Notes: a model not told the origin generated them from the letters alone. A stretch of 64,000 bases of DNA from Paraniabella ginsengisoli (GCF_022513635.1 NZ_JAKWBL010000001.1:1488001-1552000), one strand, 5' to 3'. Shown: positions 1 to 11,550, counted from the stretch's first letter. Translations and numbers: made by a program.

Positions 1-55
1 AGTACAAGCGAGCGTGGCAATACCGATGCCATATATTCATCTGCCCGGACAATAA

Positions 56-994
56 TTATTGCGATTTAATTTTCCGTTTCTTTTGCCTGAGAAGCTTCGG
101 TATTTTTTTCTTAGCAATTTTAGTAGGATTACCAAATACAAAATATAATTTCTCTTTAAAAGTTTTTGCTTTTTTTACATCATCCACAATATCTATATAC
201 TCGTGAAAGTTAACATATATCGGGTTGTATTTATTTTTTAACGGAGTTGTGATGCCATATTTAGGTTTTTCAACTTCCGGTTCGTAGGTGCCTAACATTC
301 TGTCCCAAAAAATAAATGTAGCACCATAATTTTTATCAATGTACTGCTCTTGCGACCCGTGGTGAACACGATGGTTAGAAGGCGTTGCAAAAATATACTC
401 GACCCATTTTGGTAGTTTTTTAATATACTCGGTATGAACCCAAAATTGAAAAAGTACTGCAATTTGATTGGTTACAAAAAATATGACAGGGTGAAATCCA
501 AAAAGCATTACTGGTAAAAAGAAAATAAGTTTAATACCCTGTACCCAACTAAGCCTGAATGATACGGTAAGATTATAGTGATCGCTACTATGATGCAATA
601 CATGCGTTGCCCACCAAAAACGAGAACCATGGCTGATGCGGTGCGCCCAATAGCTGGCAAAATCAAAAATAATGTAACATGGAATTAGCATCCACCAATT
701 AAGTTCCATACGCCAAGGAACGAGATTGTAAACCCAAACAACCGGGAAAAGCATGAGTGTTTTTAATGCCAAATTAATAGCAACATTAACGAGCCCCACA
801 ATTACGCTGGTTACTACTTCTTTTCTGTCGTGATATTCTCGCTCCTGATACCATGCAAGAAATACCTCAAGGGCTGCAAAAAAGATTAGAAAAGGAGCAG
901 CGTACATGATAATATTAGGATATGATTCCTCCATTTTTTTAATGGAATTAAATGGAATCTTATCAGCAAAAAATAAATCACAAATCATAATCAC
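56..994 (-). CDS. Sterol desaturase / fatty acid hydroxylase family membrane enzyme
   Basis: This 312-residue integral membrane protein belongs to the di-iron fatty acid hydroxylase superfamily, whose members hydroxylate or desaturate lipids using O2. The three histidine clusters that ligate iron are visible: HRISH near residue 117, HVLHHSSDH near 131 and HRVHHG near 210. Hydrophobic stretches lie at about 30-50, 63-90 and 100-115. The C-terminus is very basic (KKKIPK, RQKKRK). The substrate cannot be read from the sequence; Bacteroidota homologues are usually annotated only to family. The start could be Met1 or Met3. It is transcribed leftward with the next gene 227 bases upstream on the same strand, so a shared operon is uncertain. 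Confidence 0.88.
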   Translation of the reverse strand: MIMICDLFFADKIPFNSIKKMEESYPNIIMYAAPFLIFFAALEVFLAWYQEREYHDRKEVVTSVIVGLVNVAINLALKTLMLFPVVWVYNLVPWRMELNWWMLIPCYIIFDFASYWAHRISHGSRFWWATHVLHHSSDHYNLTVSFRLSWVQGIKLIFFLPVMLFGFHPVIFFVTNQIAVLFQFWVHTEYIKKLPKWVEYIFATPSNHRVHHGSQEQYIDKNYGATFIFWDRMLGTYEPEVEKPKYGITTPLKNKYNPIYVNFHEYIDIVDDVKKAKTFKEKLYFVFGNPTKIAKKKIPKLLRQKKRKIKSQ

Positions 995-1221
995 ACAAAG
1001 TGTTTTTTAGGAAGTAACTTAATGTTGAAGTAAAAAAATAGAATATACAATCTTAGAACACGCAACAACTTACGACCGTGCGGAAGATACGCAATTAAAG
1101 GTTTATCAACGTCAAAATAATAGAGCTGCAATGTTAAAGAAGCCTGCTTTATATATATTAGGGCTTTTAGGAATCATTCACAACTAAATCAATGCTACCG
1201 GTTTGAATGAAATAAATGCAG

Positions 1222-2034
1222 TTATGGATGGTTTTCTTTCTCAAATTCTTCGCGTGTTACTTTTTCGTCATTTAAATAATAATTCGTAAAAAGTACACTT
1301 CCGTCCTGCTTATACATGTGGCTTTCACCGTGTCTTATGTCGTTTAGGTATGTAGCGTCTTGCGTTTTTTTTTCGTTAGCGTACATTGTCATTAAGCCAT
1401 TTCTTTTTCCATCCTTATATATAATTTCCATGGCAATTGAGCCATTTGCATAAGTACGCGATGGGCCATCTTTAAGACCGGTTTTATAGTTTGTTTCTGA
1501 GATGATTTTTCCATTTGCATATGTTCTTGAAACACCATCCTGTAATCCGTTTTTATAATTTTCTTCAGAAGAAATTACACCATTTATATATCGGGAAGAA
1601 AGACCCTCTTTTTTACCCATTTTATAACAGGTTACACTACGTATTGTATTACTGAGCATTTCGGTACAACCGTGCTCGCGCCCATTTAGGTATTCTTGTT
1701 TCAACCATATTTTGCCTTCGCCATCATAATTTTCTTTTTTGCCGTGTCTTACTCCATCTTTATAAGTAATGCGGGCAGATAGTTTGTCTGCAATAGAATA
1801 CCACAATACATCGCCTGTTATCATTCCGTTTTTAATATTGTATAAGCCGTAACCTCCATCATCAAACTTCTCTTTATACACGCCGTGCAGCGGAATATTA
1901 TTAAGAGTAAGAATCATTTTAGAACTGTCCTTGTTGTAAGTTTTCTTTACCTGATCCCAGTTGACGGTTTTGACTTCCTGGGCCTTTAAACAAAAATGAA
2001 CCAGCAGGGCCAATATCACAGTATATATTTTCAT
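1222..2034 (-). CDS. Secreted MORN-like (YwqK-type) repeat protein
   Basis: A protein of 270 residues with an N-terminal signal peptide (hydrophobic core ILALLVHF, likely cleavage after LKAQ). The body is a chain of roughly 22-residue repeats of the form 'Y-x-x-G-x-x-x-G-x-x-x-x-Y-x-N-G', for example YKNGLQDGVSRTYANG and YKTGLKDGPSRTYANG, from about residue 60 to 250. Such repeats are typical of the MORN_2/YwqK family, often labelled 'antitoxin component YwqK', although no toxin partner is present here. The exported form suggests an envelope or surface role. A run of nine A on the coding strand is intact in this gene. Function unknown. Confidence 0.8.
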   Translation of the reverse strand: MKIYTVILALLVHFCLKAQEVKTVNWDQVKKTYNKDSSKMILTLNNIPLHGVYKEKFDDGGYGLYNIKNGMITGDVLWYSIADKLSARITYKDGVRHGKKENYDGEGKIWLKQEYLNGREHGCTEMLSNTIRSVTCYKMGKKEGLSSRYINGVISSEENYKNGLQDGVSRTYANGKIISETNYKTGLKDGPSRTYANGSIAMEIIYKDGKRNGLMTMYANEKKTQDATYLNDIRHGESHMYKQDGSVLFTNYYLNDEKVTREEFEKENHP

Positions 2035-2105
2035 AGCAGCAGGTTTTACAAGTTAGTTAGGTTGCGTTATTTTTTGAGCCAACCTGGAATGATGTTTATT
2101 CCGGT

Positions 2106-3020
2106 TTATGGCGCATTTTGTGTTTCTACTTCTTGTCTTTGCGTTTGCTTTTCCATAATTTCCTGCAAATGCGGTTCAACATAATTATTAAGGCTATCCA
2201 TTGGTATGGTTAATGCTTTCGAATCTTCCGCTAATTTAAACCAGGGTCTTGGTTCACCAAAAGGATAGGCTCCAAACACAATAACCGGTGTCCCGTAGGC
2301 AAGTCGTTCATAATCATTTTTTAAGATCCATTGATTAGCCCATCCATATAAAAACTGAGCATCTGTAGCCAGAAGCCGCAGACAGCTATGCGAAGCCGGA
2401 TAGCCTGGCAATGCATATTCATGAAACCCAACGCCCCATTTATTATGGATATTAAAATTCCATTTTAGTATCCATTCATCATCAACAGTGCTAATAGTTT
2501 TCCGTGCTTTCCAATTTGTAAAGAATAGTCCGGTTGGCGTTTTCTTATTTTTCCTTCCCATGTTAGTTGGTCCGGTTAAAATCAGTTTTCCATTTTCATA
2601 AGCAGCAAAAGCCTGAGTTGGATAAGAAAAAAGTATGATTTTATTTACATCTTTTAATACCTCTACATAGTCAGGAAAGGGCATATAATCTTTTAGCGGC
2701 AATGAAAAATCATTTGGTACCAATATACTGTCAAGCCTTTTAAGATGGGTAGCGTCTACCCGGTTGATGGCGTTTAAAATGTCCAAATGCTTTGCTCCTT
2801 CAAATGAATCCTTTTTAGATTGCCATTCCTTCTTTTTCATCCATTCATAACTGATGGATGGCTTTAGGTTTTCTTTTTGAGGTGGCGCTATTTTTTCCAC
2901 AACAGTTTTCATTGTACTATCAATAGCATCAGGAATACTCTTTTTTTCGTTGTTTTTACAGGAAAAAATAATAGAGATAAGCAGTATGGGAATATAGGGA
3001 ATAAGATGTTTCACGTTCAT
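2106..3020 (-). CDS. L,D-transpeptidase (YkuD-type) lipoprotein
   Basis: Starting at the ATG at 3020 gives a protein of 304 residues with a clear lipoprotein signal (hydrophobic ILLISIIFS followed by the lipobox Cys). A longer in-frame start at 3077 would bury that signal and is less likely. The C-terminal half is a YkuD domain: the catalytic region reads GFHEYALPGYPASHSCLRL, with the histidine and the nucleophilic cysteine of the SHxCxR motif; the usual glycine before Cys is serine here. The family forms 3-3 cross-links in peptidoglycan or attaches proteins to it. It acts in the periplasm. The gene stands back to back with the oxidoreductase gene that starts at 3137. Confidence 0.85.
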   Translation of the reverse strand: MNVKHLIPYIPILLISIIFSCKNNEKKSIPDAIDSTMKTVVEKIAPPQKENLKPSISYEWMKKKEWQSKKDSFEGAKHLDILNAINRVDATHLKRLDSILVPNDFSLPLKDYMPFPDYVEVLKDVNKIILFSYPTQAFAAYENGKLILTGPTNMGRKNKKTPTGLFFTNWKARKTISTVDDEWILKWNFNIHNKWGVGFHEYALPGYPASHSCLRLLATDAQFLYGWANQWILKNDYERLAYGTPVIVFGAYPFGEPRPWFKLAEDSKALTIPMDSLNNYVEPHLQEIMEKQTQRQEVETQNAP

Positions 3021-3136
3021 GGTATTGCAAGATGCAGAAATATTATGAGGAAATAAAATTTTTAAATGAGACAACAAAGCAGTTTTTTTATGACGTATAT
3101 TCGTTGCAAAAGCATTAAAAAAATAAAAATAAATTG

Positions 3137-4291
3137 ATGAAAGAAAAATTAAGGGCAGGAATGATAGGTGGTGGAAAAGGCGCTTTTATTGGCGCTGTGC
3201 ATCGCATTGCGTTAAACATGGATGGTTTAATTGAATTATGTTGTGGTGCTTTGAGTCAGAATCCTGATAAAGCAAAAGAGTCAGGCAGAGAGTTATTCTT
3301 ACCAGAAGACCGTATTTATGGAAGTTATCAGGAAATGTTTAAAAAAGAGAGCGAGCTGCCGGAAGACGAACGCATGCAATTTGTTATAATTGTAACACCC
3401 AATTTTGCGCACTTTGAACCTGCAATGATGGCGCTGGAATATGGTTTTAATGTAATGATTGATAAACCGATGACACTTACATTGGAAGAAGCTAAATTGT
3501 TAAAGTCAAAAATTGATGAGACCGGGTTGCTGTTGGGTCTTACACATACCTACTCAGGTTATCCATTAGTTAAGGAAGCTAAGAAAATGGTTGCAGATGG
3601 AAAGTTGGGTAACATTCGGAAAATATATGTTGAATATCCGCAAGGTTGGCTAAGCCAGTTAAGCGAAGGTGATGGCAACAAACAAGCTGCATGGCGCACT
3701 GATCCAACTAAAAGCGGAAAGGCTGGCTGTATGGGCGATATCGGTACGCATGCTGCACACCTGGCTGAATATATTTCAGGATTAAAAATTACAAAGATGT
3801 GTGCAGATTTGAATATTGTAGTGCCAGGCAGGATGCTTGATGATGATGGATCAGTTTTGCTAAAGTTTGATAATGGCGCAAGTGGTGTGTTGATTGCATC
3901 TCAAATAGCTGCCGGCGAAGAGAATGATTTGAACATTCGCATTTATGGCGAAAAAGGCGGGTTGAAATGGAGCCAACAAGAGCCAAATACATTAATTGTA
4001 AAATGGCTTGATGCTCCTGTTCAGATATATCGCACAGGTAATGGCTACTTATCTGAAATAGCACAATTCAACACAAGAACACCGGGTGGCCATCCCGAAG
4101 GATATTTGGAAGCTTTTGCTAATCTGTATAAAAACTTTGTGCTTACGTTGTCTGCTAAATTAAATAATGAGCCTGTGGATCCATTACTGGATTTTCCAAC
4201 AGTTGAAGACGGTGTACGAGGTATGGCGTTTATAGATAACGTTGTCGCGTCATCGCAAAGTGATCAAAAATGGTGGGATTTTGTAGTGTAG
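3137..4291 (+). CDS. Gfo/Idh/MocA family NAD(P)-dependent oxidoreductase
   Basis: A 384-residue cytoplasmic dehydrogenase. The N-terminal Rossmann motif is GMIGGGKGAFIG (about residues 8-20), and the family signature for the lysine that acts in catalysis, DKPMTLT, is at about residue 112. The C-terminal GFO_IDH_MocA domain contains the GDIGTHAAHLAEY histidine region (about 198-210). These enzymes oxidise or reduce sugars, inositols or related polyols; the substrate is not evident. ATG at 3137 is preferred over the TTG one codon upstream. The gene is followed by a small repeated intergenic sequence and then the phosphorylase gene, so carbohydrate metabolism is a reasonable setting. Confidence 0.88.
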   Translation: MKEKLRAGMIGGGKGAFIGAVHRIALNMDGLIELCCGALSQNPDKAKESGRELFLPEDRIYGSYQEMFKKESELPEDERMQFVIIVTPNFAHFEPAMMALEYGFNVMIDKPMTLTLEEAKLLKSKIDETGLLLGLTHTYSGYPLVKEAKKMVADGKLGNIRKIYVEYPQGWLSQLSEGDGNKQAAWRTDPTKSGKAGCMGDIGTHAAHLAEYISGLKITKMCADLNIVVPGRMLDDDGSVLLKFDNGASGVLIASQIAAGEENDLNIRIYGEKGGLKWSQQEPNTLIVKWLDAPVQIYRTGNGYLSEIAQFNTRTPGGHPEGYLEAFANLYKNFVLTLSAKLNNEPVDPLLDFPTVEDGVRGMAFIDNVVASSQSDQKWWDFVV

Positions 4292-4300
4292 TCTATGCGG

Positions 4301-4360
4301 GTTACAGGTTTCTTGTTACAGGTACGTACAGCCTGAACTGGTAACTTGCAACCTGAAACA
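4301..4360. repeat. Short intergenic repeat cluster (GTTACAGGT units)
   Basis: Between the oxidoreductase and the phosphorylase, GTTACAGGT occurs twice (4301-4309 and 4315-4323), followed by inverted variants (GGTAAC near 4341, CAACCTGAAAC near 4350). The stretch could fold back on itself. It looks like a degenerate intergenic repeat rather than a gene; no family name can be given. Confidence 0.4.
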
Positions 4361-4435
4361 ATCTGTTTCTTTCTCGCCCTCTAAAGTTTAATTAATTTAT
4401 CTTACTTTGGCCATCTTAAAAAAATTATATTGTTT

Positions 4436-6100
4436 ATGAGTTTTGAAAATTTTAAGGTCCCTTATGAAATTGATAACACCTATGCTAAAAAAGTTGCTTA
4501 CTTCTCAATGGAGTTTGCCACCCATCAACCTTTGAAAATATATAGTGGAGGATTAGGTTTTTTGTCTGGATCACATTTACGCAGTGCTTATGAGTTAGGT
4601 CAGAATCTAATAGGAATAGGTATTTTGTGGAAGTATGGATATTATGATCAGGAACGTAATCAGGATCAAACCCTGGACGTAGCATGGAATGAAAAAAATT
4701 GTAGCTTTCTGGAAGATACAGGCATTAAATTTCAAATAGATGTTCACGACCATCCAGTGTGGGTTAAAGCGTGGTATCTTAAACCTGAAACATTTAAAAC
4801 GGCGCCATTATTCTTATTAAGCACTGACCTGCCGGAGAATGATTATGTATCACAAACTATTACACATAAATTGTATGACAGTAATGTTGCTGCCAAAGTA
4901 GCCCAGTTTATTTTGTTAGGGGTTGGAGGCGCAAAATTGGTAGATATATTGAATTTTAATCCCGATGTTTATCACTTAAATGAAGCCCACGGCTTGTCAG
5001 CAGCTTTTTATTTATATAGAAAGTATGATAGAAATATTGAGGAAGTAAGGAAAAAACTTGTATTTACTACCCACACACCAGAAGAAGCAGGAAATGAAAA
5101 GCACGATATTTTTCTTTGTCATAAAATGACCTATTTCTGCGGGCTCAGTGTTGACGAAGTAAAGCAGCTCACGCAGGAATATGGTGATATGTTTAATCAT
5201 TCACTTGCTGCATTACGATTTGCGAGATTAGCTAATGGTGTATCTCAATTGCACGGAGAAGTATCTAGAGAGATGTGGGGAAAGCATTCGAACATTTGTC
5301 CGATCATCTCCATAACGAATGCTCAAAACTGGACATATTGGGCCGATAAACAAATGTATAAGTTTAAAGATGTGGGTGATGACTATGGTTTCGATGATCG
5401 CAAAAAGTGGTTGAAAAAACGTGCGTTTGAAATTGTGGCGGATCAGACGGGAAAGCTTTATAACCCTGATGTGTTTACTATCGTTTGGGCCAGAAGGTTC
5501 GCTGGTTATAAAAGAGCAGGATTAATCGCATCTGACGCTAACCGCTTTTTCGAATTGATGAATAATCAGAAATATCCGGTGCAGATCATTTGGGCTGGAA
5601 AGCCTTACCCAATGGATCATCCAGCTATTAGTGAGTTTAACGAATTGGTGCATTTAAGTAAGAATTATAAGAACGTGTCGGTTTTAATTGGCTATGAACT
5701 TGGATTGTCTAAACGATTAAAACAGGCTGCAGATCTGTGGTTGAATAATCCACGTGTGCCAAGGGAAGCGTCTGGTACAAGTGGTATGACTGCATCTATG
5801 AACGGTGCCGTAAACTTTTCAACAGATGACGGATGGATACCTGAATTTATGAATCACGGGCATAATGGTTTTGTAATACCGAAAGCAGATTATGCTAACA
5901 TGTCGACGTATGATCAGGATCAATATGATCTTAACAAATTATATGAAATATTAACGCGTGAAATACTGCCGCTTTATTATGAGAATTATAACACGTGGCG
6001 TCAGATTATGAAAAATGGAATGCAGGATGTTCGTTTCCAATTTGACAGCAACCGTATGGCACACGAATATTATGAGAATCTCTATAATGCTCAATCATAA
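4436..6100 (+). CDS. Short alpha-glucan phosphorylase-like protein (GT35)
   Basis: A 554-residue protein resembling the short, single-domain alpha-glucan phosphorylases (GT35), which release glucose 1-phosphate from glycogen or maltodextrin. The N-terminus (AYFSMEFATHQPLKIYSGGLGFLSG) is the typical donor-site region, HTPEEAGNEKHD and WARRFAGYKRA fit the family, and the C-terminal signature PREASGTSGM is present at about residue 450. The residue after that GM, which is the PLP-binding lysine in characterised phosphorylases, is threonine here. ATG at 4436 is preferred to TTG at 4430. The protein may act in glycogen turnover; whether it still uses PLP is doubtful from sequence. Classical GlgP is about 800 residues. 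Confidence 0.82.
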   Translation: MSFENFKVPYEIDNTYAKKVAYFSMEFATHQPLKIYSGGLGFLSGSHLRSAYELGQNLIGIGILWKYGYYDQERNQDQTLDVAWNEKNCSFLEDTGIKFQIDVHDHPVWVKAWYLKPETFKTAPLFLLSTDLPENDYVSQTITHKLYDSNVAAKVAQFILLGVGGAKLVDILNFNPDVYHLNEAHGLSAAFYLYRKYDRNIEEVRKKLVFTTHTPEEAGNEKHDIFLCHKMTYFCGLSVDEVKQLTQEYGDMFNHSLAALRFARLANGVSQLHGEVSREMWGKHSNICPIISITNAQNWTYWADKQMYKFKDVGDDYGFDDRKKWLKKRAFEIVADQTGKLYNPDVFTIVWARRFAGYKRAGLIASDANRFFELMNNQKYPVQIIWAGKPYPMDHPAISEFNELVHLSKNYKNVSVLIGYELGLSKRLKQAADLWLNNPRVPREASGTSGMTASMNGAVNFSTDDGWIPEFMNHGHNGFVIPKADYANMSTYDQDQYDLNKLYEILTREILPLYYENYNTWRQIMKNGMQDVRFQFDSNRMAHEYYENLYNAQS

Positions 6101-6183
6101 AATTTCAAATGCTATATTTTGATTATATTTAAATTTGTGTAAATCTTTACAGTTTTAAAATTTATTGATTTTTTAATAGAATA

Positions 6184-6241
6184 AACAACCGGGTTGATGG
6201 CTTTGGAAAATTTAAAAAGTCACCAATTTTGGTTGTTTTTT
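6184..6241 (+). terminator. Possible terminator downstream of the phosphorylase gene
   Basis: AACAACC (6184-6190) pairs with GGTTGTT (6231-6237), which runs into six T residues (6236-6241). The loop is long (40 bases), so this is a weak candidate. It lies between the phosphorylase stop and the synthetase start. Confidence 0.3.
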
Positions 6242-6361
6242 CTTTTCTGTTTATTACCTATCTTTGAACGTCCTTTTAGCAAAACAATAGCATTTATAAA
6301 AAGCTTAAATTCGTAATAAGGATTGCCCAAAAAATATTTTTAATATACTAGACCAGAACTT

Positions 6362-9300
6362 ATGAGCGCCCTCAACAAAGCGAGGTTTCCTAATAATAAT
6401 TCCAGCGTTTTGAGCTATTTTTTTGAAGCAGTTCAAAAATATCCTGATCAAGCTGCCTTATATTATAAAGGTGATGTTCTCAGCTATGAATTATTGAACG
6501 AAAAAACGACGAAGCTCGCGGAATATTTAAGTTCTCAAGGTGTAAAAAAGATGATATCGTTGGTATATGCCTCGATAAAGGGTTTGACGTGATCATTTCT
6601 ATTATCGCAATCCTAAAAGTAGGTGCGGCATATATGCCAGTAGATCCTGGTTATCCGAAGGAGCGAATTGCTTTCATGTTAGAAGATGCTAGGCCGCAAA
6701 TAATTATTTCATCAGCTAAATATTTTGATCTTTTTGGAAATGATGTTACAGTAATTTCTGACATACACAACCAGGAAATCGATTCTTTGCCTGGAAATAA
6801 TTCCGCCTGGGAAAATAATATTGGCTCTTATACTTATGTATTATTCACATCCGGTTCTACAGGAAGGCCAAAAGGGGTCTTAATGCGACAAAAGGCCTTG
6901 GTAAATCTAATAGAATGGCAATTGAAAGATTCTGAAATGGCCCCCGGTTCCAAAACCCTGAATTTTTCGCCCATAACTTTTGATGTTTCTTTTCAGGAAA
7001 TTTTTACCACACTTGCTATTGGAGGCGCTCTTTTTTGATCGATGATGATTTGCGTTTAGATGCGGCATCCTTACTCAACTTTTTGGATGCTAATCACATC
7101 AACCGGTTATTTCTCCCTTTTGTTGCTTTACAGATGCTATGTGATATTGGCACTTCTGAAAACATATTTCCCAAAAGTCTGAAAGAAGTGATGACGGCTG
7201 GTGAGCAGTTAAAAGTAACGCCGCAGGTCGTATCCTTTTTTCAGCAATACCCGGCACCAGGCTTTTTAATCAGTATGGGCCAACTGAAGGACATGTTGTT
7301 ACCAGTCTTACGCTTCAGGGTGATGCTAAACAATGGCCTGAATTGCCGACAATTGGTATTCCCATTGATAACGTACCTATTTATATAATTAATGAGGGGA
7401 AAGAAGTACCGAATGGCGAAACCGGAGAACTGTGTATAGGCGGAATTGCTTTAGCAGAAGGTTACATGAATCAGGATAAACTTACAGCAGAAAAATTTGT
7501 GCAATGGAAAAATGATAATGGTGATACAGAGCGTATATATAAAACAGGCGATCTGGCAAAAGTTTTGCCAGATGGGAATATTGATTTTTTAGGAAGAATT
7601 GATGACCAGGTAAAAATAAGAGGTTATCGTGTTGAACTTGGAGAAATAGAAACCACTCTACTTCAGAATAATAAGATTTCTAATTGTGTAGTTATTGCAC
7701 AAGGTGAAAACTCAGGTGAGAAAAGAATAGTGGCTTATTTGGTAGGCAAAGGCGACGAAAAAGATACAGATGCCATCCGGTCATTTTTATTAGGAGTTTT
7801 GCCTGAATACATGATCCCATCTGCATTTGTATGGATCGATGAAATTCCAAAAACAGCAAGCGGAAAGATTAATAAAAAAGCATTATTTACCGTAAAGTTC
7901 AAACGTCCGGAATTAAATGTGCTTTTTCAAAAGCCAAGAACCCAAACTGAGAAAAATATTGCTTCCGTTTGGAGTGAGCTGCTTCAAATAGATCAGGTTG
8001 GTGTTGACGATAATTTTTTTGAGTTGGGTGGTAATTCAGTTCTTGCACAAAAGACGATCATTTCTTTGAAGCAGAAATTTCAATATAATATTCCTATAAC
8101 TAAATTATATCAATATCCTACAATAAGTGGCTTACAAGAAACACTTGAACAAAAAGCTATTACTAAAAGATCTGTAAAGAGCAGGAAATCCGCGGCTACA
8201 GGTGATATCGCAATTATTGGAATGGCTGGCAGATTTCCGGGAGCCGATACTATCGAAGCTTATTGGGATGTATTGAAAGAAGGAAGAGAAACGATAAGCT
8301 TCTTTAAAAAGAAGAGATTGATAAATCAATTCCTGAATCTGAAGTGAATGATCCGCTGTATGTTAGTGCCAGAGGCGTTTTGGAAAATGTTGACCATTTT
8401 GATGCTGATCTTTTTGGCATTAATCCTAGGCTTGCTGAATTAATGGATCCGCAAATGCGCGTTTTCCTGGAAGTGTCAAGAGAAGTGTTAGAGAAAACTG
8501 GCCGACTTGGCGATAACGTCGCACAAACGATCGGTGTTTTTGCTGGTAGCAATACCAATACTTATTTTAATAATAATGTTTTTCATCATAAAGCTAAAAT
8601 AGAAACCCAGGGTTATTATCAAACCTTATCTGTTTCTGAAAAAGATTATCTGGCTACACGCGTAGCTTATCATCTGAATTTAAAAGGCCCGGCAGTAAAC
8701 GTGAATTCGGCTTGTTCTACGTCATTGCTTGCAATTGCTCAGGCAGTCGAAAGCTTGCGGATGGGCCAGTGTGATGTGGCAATAGCTGGGGGAGTGGCTA
8801 TTAATGTTCCTGTTAAAAGTGGGCATATTTACGAAGAGGGAGCCATGTTTAGCAACGACGGGCATTGCAGGCCTTTTGATGCTAATGCGAAAGGGACTGT
8901 TTTTAGTGATGGTGCAGGTGTTATCTTACTAAAAAGATTAAGCGAAGCTGTTTCTGATGATGATTTGATTTATGGTGTTATTAAAGGTGTCGGTGTAAAC
9001 AATGACGGCGGGGGTAAAGGAAGTTTTACTGCGCCCAGTACCAATGGCCAGGCAGAAGCGATATCAATGGCCATAGAAGATGCCGGCATTAATGCAGCAG
9101 ATATTTCTTATGTGGAAACACACGGAACCGCTACGCCGCTCGGCGACCCTATTGAAATTGAGGGTTTAAAACTGGCATTTGGTGATCAGCAGCAACAACA
9201 ATATTGTTCGATCGGTTCTGTAAAAAGTAATATCGGGCATCTCACGCACGCCGCAGGTGTGGCGGGTGTTATCAAAACAACTTTGTCATTATTTAATAGG

Positions 9301-11550
9301 AAATTAGTTCCATCTATTAATTATAACACACCCAATCCTTCCATCGATTTTAAAAACAGCCCGTTTATTGTTAATGATACATATCGTGACTGGAACACGA
9401 AAGGTAAAAGAATTGCAGGCGTAAGTTCATTTGGTATTGGTGGTACAAATGTTCATATCATAGTTGAAGGATTTGATCAGAAAACACCAAAAGCTACAAA
9501 AGAAACAGGCCCTCAGCTTATTGTTTGGTCTTCCAAAACAGAAGCAAGCAATCTTCTTTTTGCTAAAAAGCTATCATCATTTATTCAAAAAAATAGCAGT
9601 CATAATCTTGCAGATATTTCATACAATTTCCAAACTATGCGCCGACCGCTGGCTGCAAGAACGGCTTTAGTTGCGACGAGTATGGCTGATTTGGAACATC
9701 AGCTTTCTGATGAAAATATTGTAAAGACTGGTACAAAAACACTTAAGGAAGGCAACCCTTATGTAGTATTTGTTTTTCCGGGACAAGGTTCTCAGTTTGT
9801 CAATATGGGAAAAGAGCTTTATGTAAATGAACCTGTTTATAAAGCGGCCATTGATGAATGTGCGGAAATATTGTTACAGGAAATTAATGAAGATATAAGA
9901 GAGATCATATTTACGGAAGAATCTGACGAGGCTGCTGATAAATTAAAAAATACTTATTATACACAACCTGCAACGTTTATAACTTCGTATGCCCTGGCTA
10001 AATATTATATGAGCATGGGTATTAACCCCGCTGCCTTTGTTGGCCATAGTATTGGAGAATTTGTTAGCGCACATCTTTCAGGTATTTTAACTTTAGCTGA
10101 TGCACTTAAACTTGTTGCAGCAAGGGCACGCTTAATAAGCGGTTTACCTGGCGGCACAATGTTGTCGGTACGCACCGCCAGAAAAAATGTATTACCATTA
10201 ATGCCAGCGACGCTTTCTCTCGCTGCTAATAATGCGCCTAACCTTTGTGTGGTATCTGGAGAAGCAAGTGATGTTGACAATTTTTCTAAAATTCTTGAAC
10301 AAAATGGTATTGTAAATAAACCATTGCGTACAAGTCATGCATTTCACTCGCACATGATGGATCCCATCATTTCTCCTTTAAATGATGTGGCAGCATCTTT
10401 CAATTTAAGTGTTCCCAAAATTCCAATACTTTCAACGGTTACAGCCAGTTGGTTAAAGGATGGAGAAGCAACCGATCCTGGGTATTGGTCTAAGCATGCA
10501 AGGGCAACGGTTAATTTTAGTGACGCGATCAATGCACTTATTACCGAACTCAATCCCGTATTTGTGGAAGTAGGTCCGGGCAATGCCACCACTACGCTTA
10601 TCAAACAACAAGGCGGAGCTGTGGTTTCTCGCGTCGTTAATTCTATTGAACCTGGTATTAGTAACAGCGATCTTATCTCCATTAAAAAAACAATCGGAAA
10701 ATTATGGACGCTGGGAGTAGATATTAACTGGCAATCCTTGCATGAAGCAGAAAATGCGAATGTATTACATGATCTTCCAACTTATGCTTACGATAAAAAG
10801 AAATATTGGGTTGAACCTGTTCAGGTGCAGCAATTAACTAATCAACCCGAATTGACAAACAATTCGAGCAACAATGAAGTTGAAGAGATAGTTGACAATG
10901 CGGATCTGACAAGGAAGGAGCGATTGATAAGCAGAATAAAAACAATTCTGGGAGAAGCTTCCGGAAATGATATCAGTGATACCAATCCGCATTTTAGTTT
11001 TATTGAATTAGGATTTGACTCACTTTTGTTAACACAGGTGGCCAGTAGCTTTAAAAAAGAATTTAGAGTTCCGGTTACTTTCCGACAATTAAGTGAAGAG
11101 TACGATACGCTGGATAAATTATCAACCTATCTGGATTCAACATTGCCCGCCGATGTGTATAGCGCTGCTAAAAAAGAAAAGCCGAAAGCAGCATCAAAGA
11201 TTGTTGAGACAAATGTGCCGGTTGATGATGTTGATAATAAAGCGCTTTTGCAAACTATCCTGCAACAGATCAATATACTTACGCAGCAGGTTGCAGAACT
11301 GCAAAAATCACAAATGCCAACCGGAATATCGCCAGTTGGTACAAATGGAAATAATCATAGCCTTACTAAAAACGATTTACAAAATTCATATACGATAGAA
11401 GCTAATACTAATCATCGTGATGTGAAGATATTGGATAACTCGAACCCTCCGGTACCTGGTGCCAAATTGGGAAAGGATCAAAATGGAAATCCCGCCTGGT
11501 TTATTGCAGATAGCAACAATCCCGGACGATACTTGCAAATACCAATTTAG
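6362..11550 (+). CDS. Hybrid NRPS-PKS synthetase: A-PCP-KS-AT-ACP
   Basis: Restoring one base in each of four homopolymer runs (A6 at 6544, T6 at 7031, T5 at 7263, A5 at 8305) gives one 1730-residue protein. Order: adenylation domain (about 1-520; TSGSTGRPKG, YGPTEGH, PKTASGK), peptidyl carrier (LGGNS, Ser about 559), ketosynthase (about 616-1040; active Cys in NSACSTS about 784, with VETHGT and NIGHLTH histidines), acyltransferase (about 1137-1420; GHSIGE serine about 1228, HAFH signature for malonyl-CoA) and acyl carrier (GFDSL, about 1552). No C domain precedes the A domain, so it is a loading module. There is no KR, DH or ER, so the beta-keto group should persist. A conserved linker-like tail ends the protein. 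The next synthetase starts 10 bases downstream. Confidence 0.9.

Noticed and set aside
1131..1187. Short frame of 18 codons on the plus strand between two leftward genes
   Set aside because: Too short, no start context and no coding bias visible; not supported as a gene.
6362..8347. Synthetase broken into five pieces, suggesting a pseudogene
   Set aside because: Each break is one base short in an A or T run, all catalytic motifs are kept, and the total corrected length is exactly a multiple of three; the same defect occurs in dnaA and clpB.
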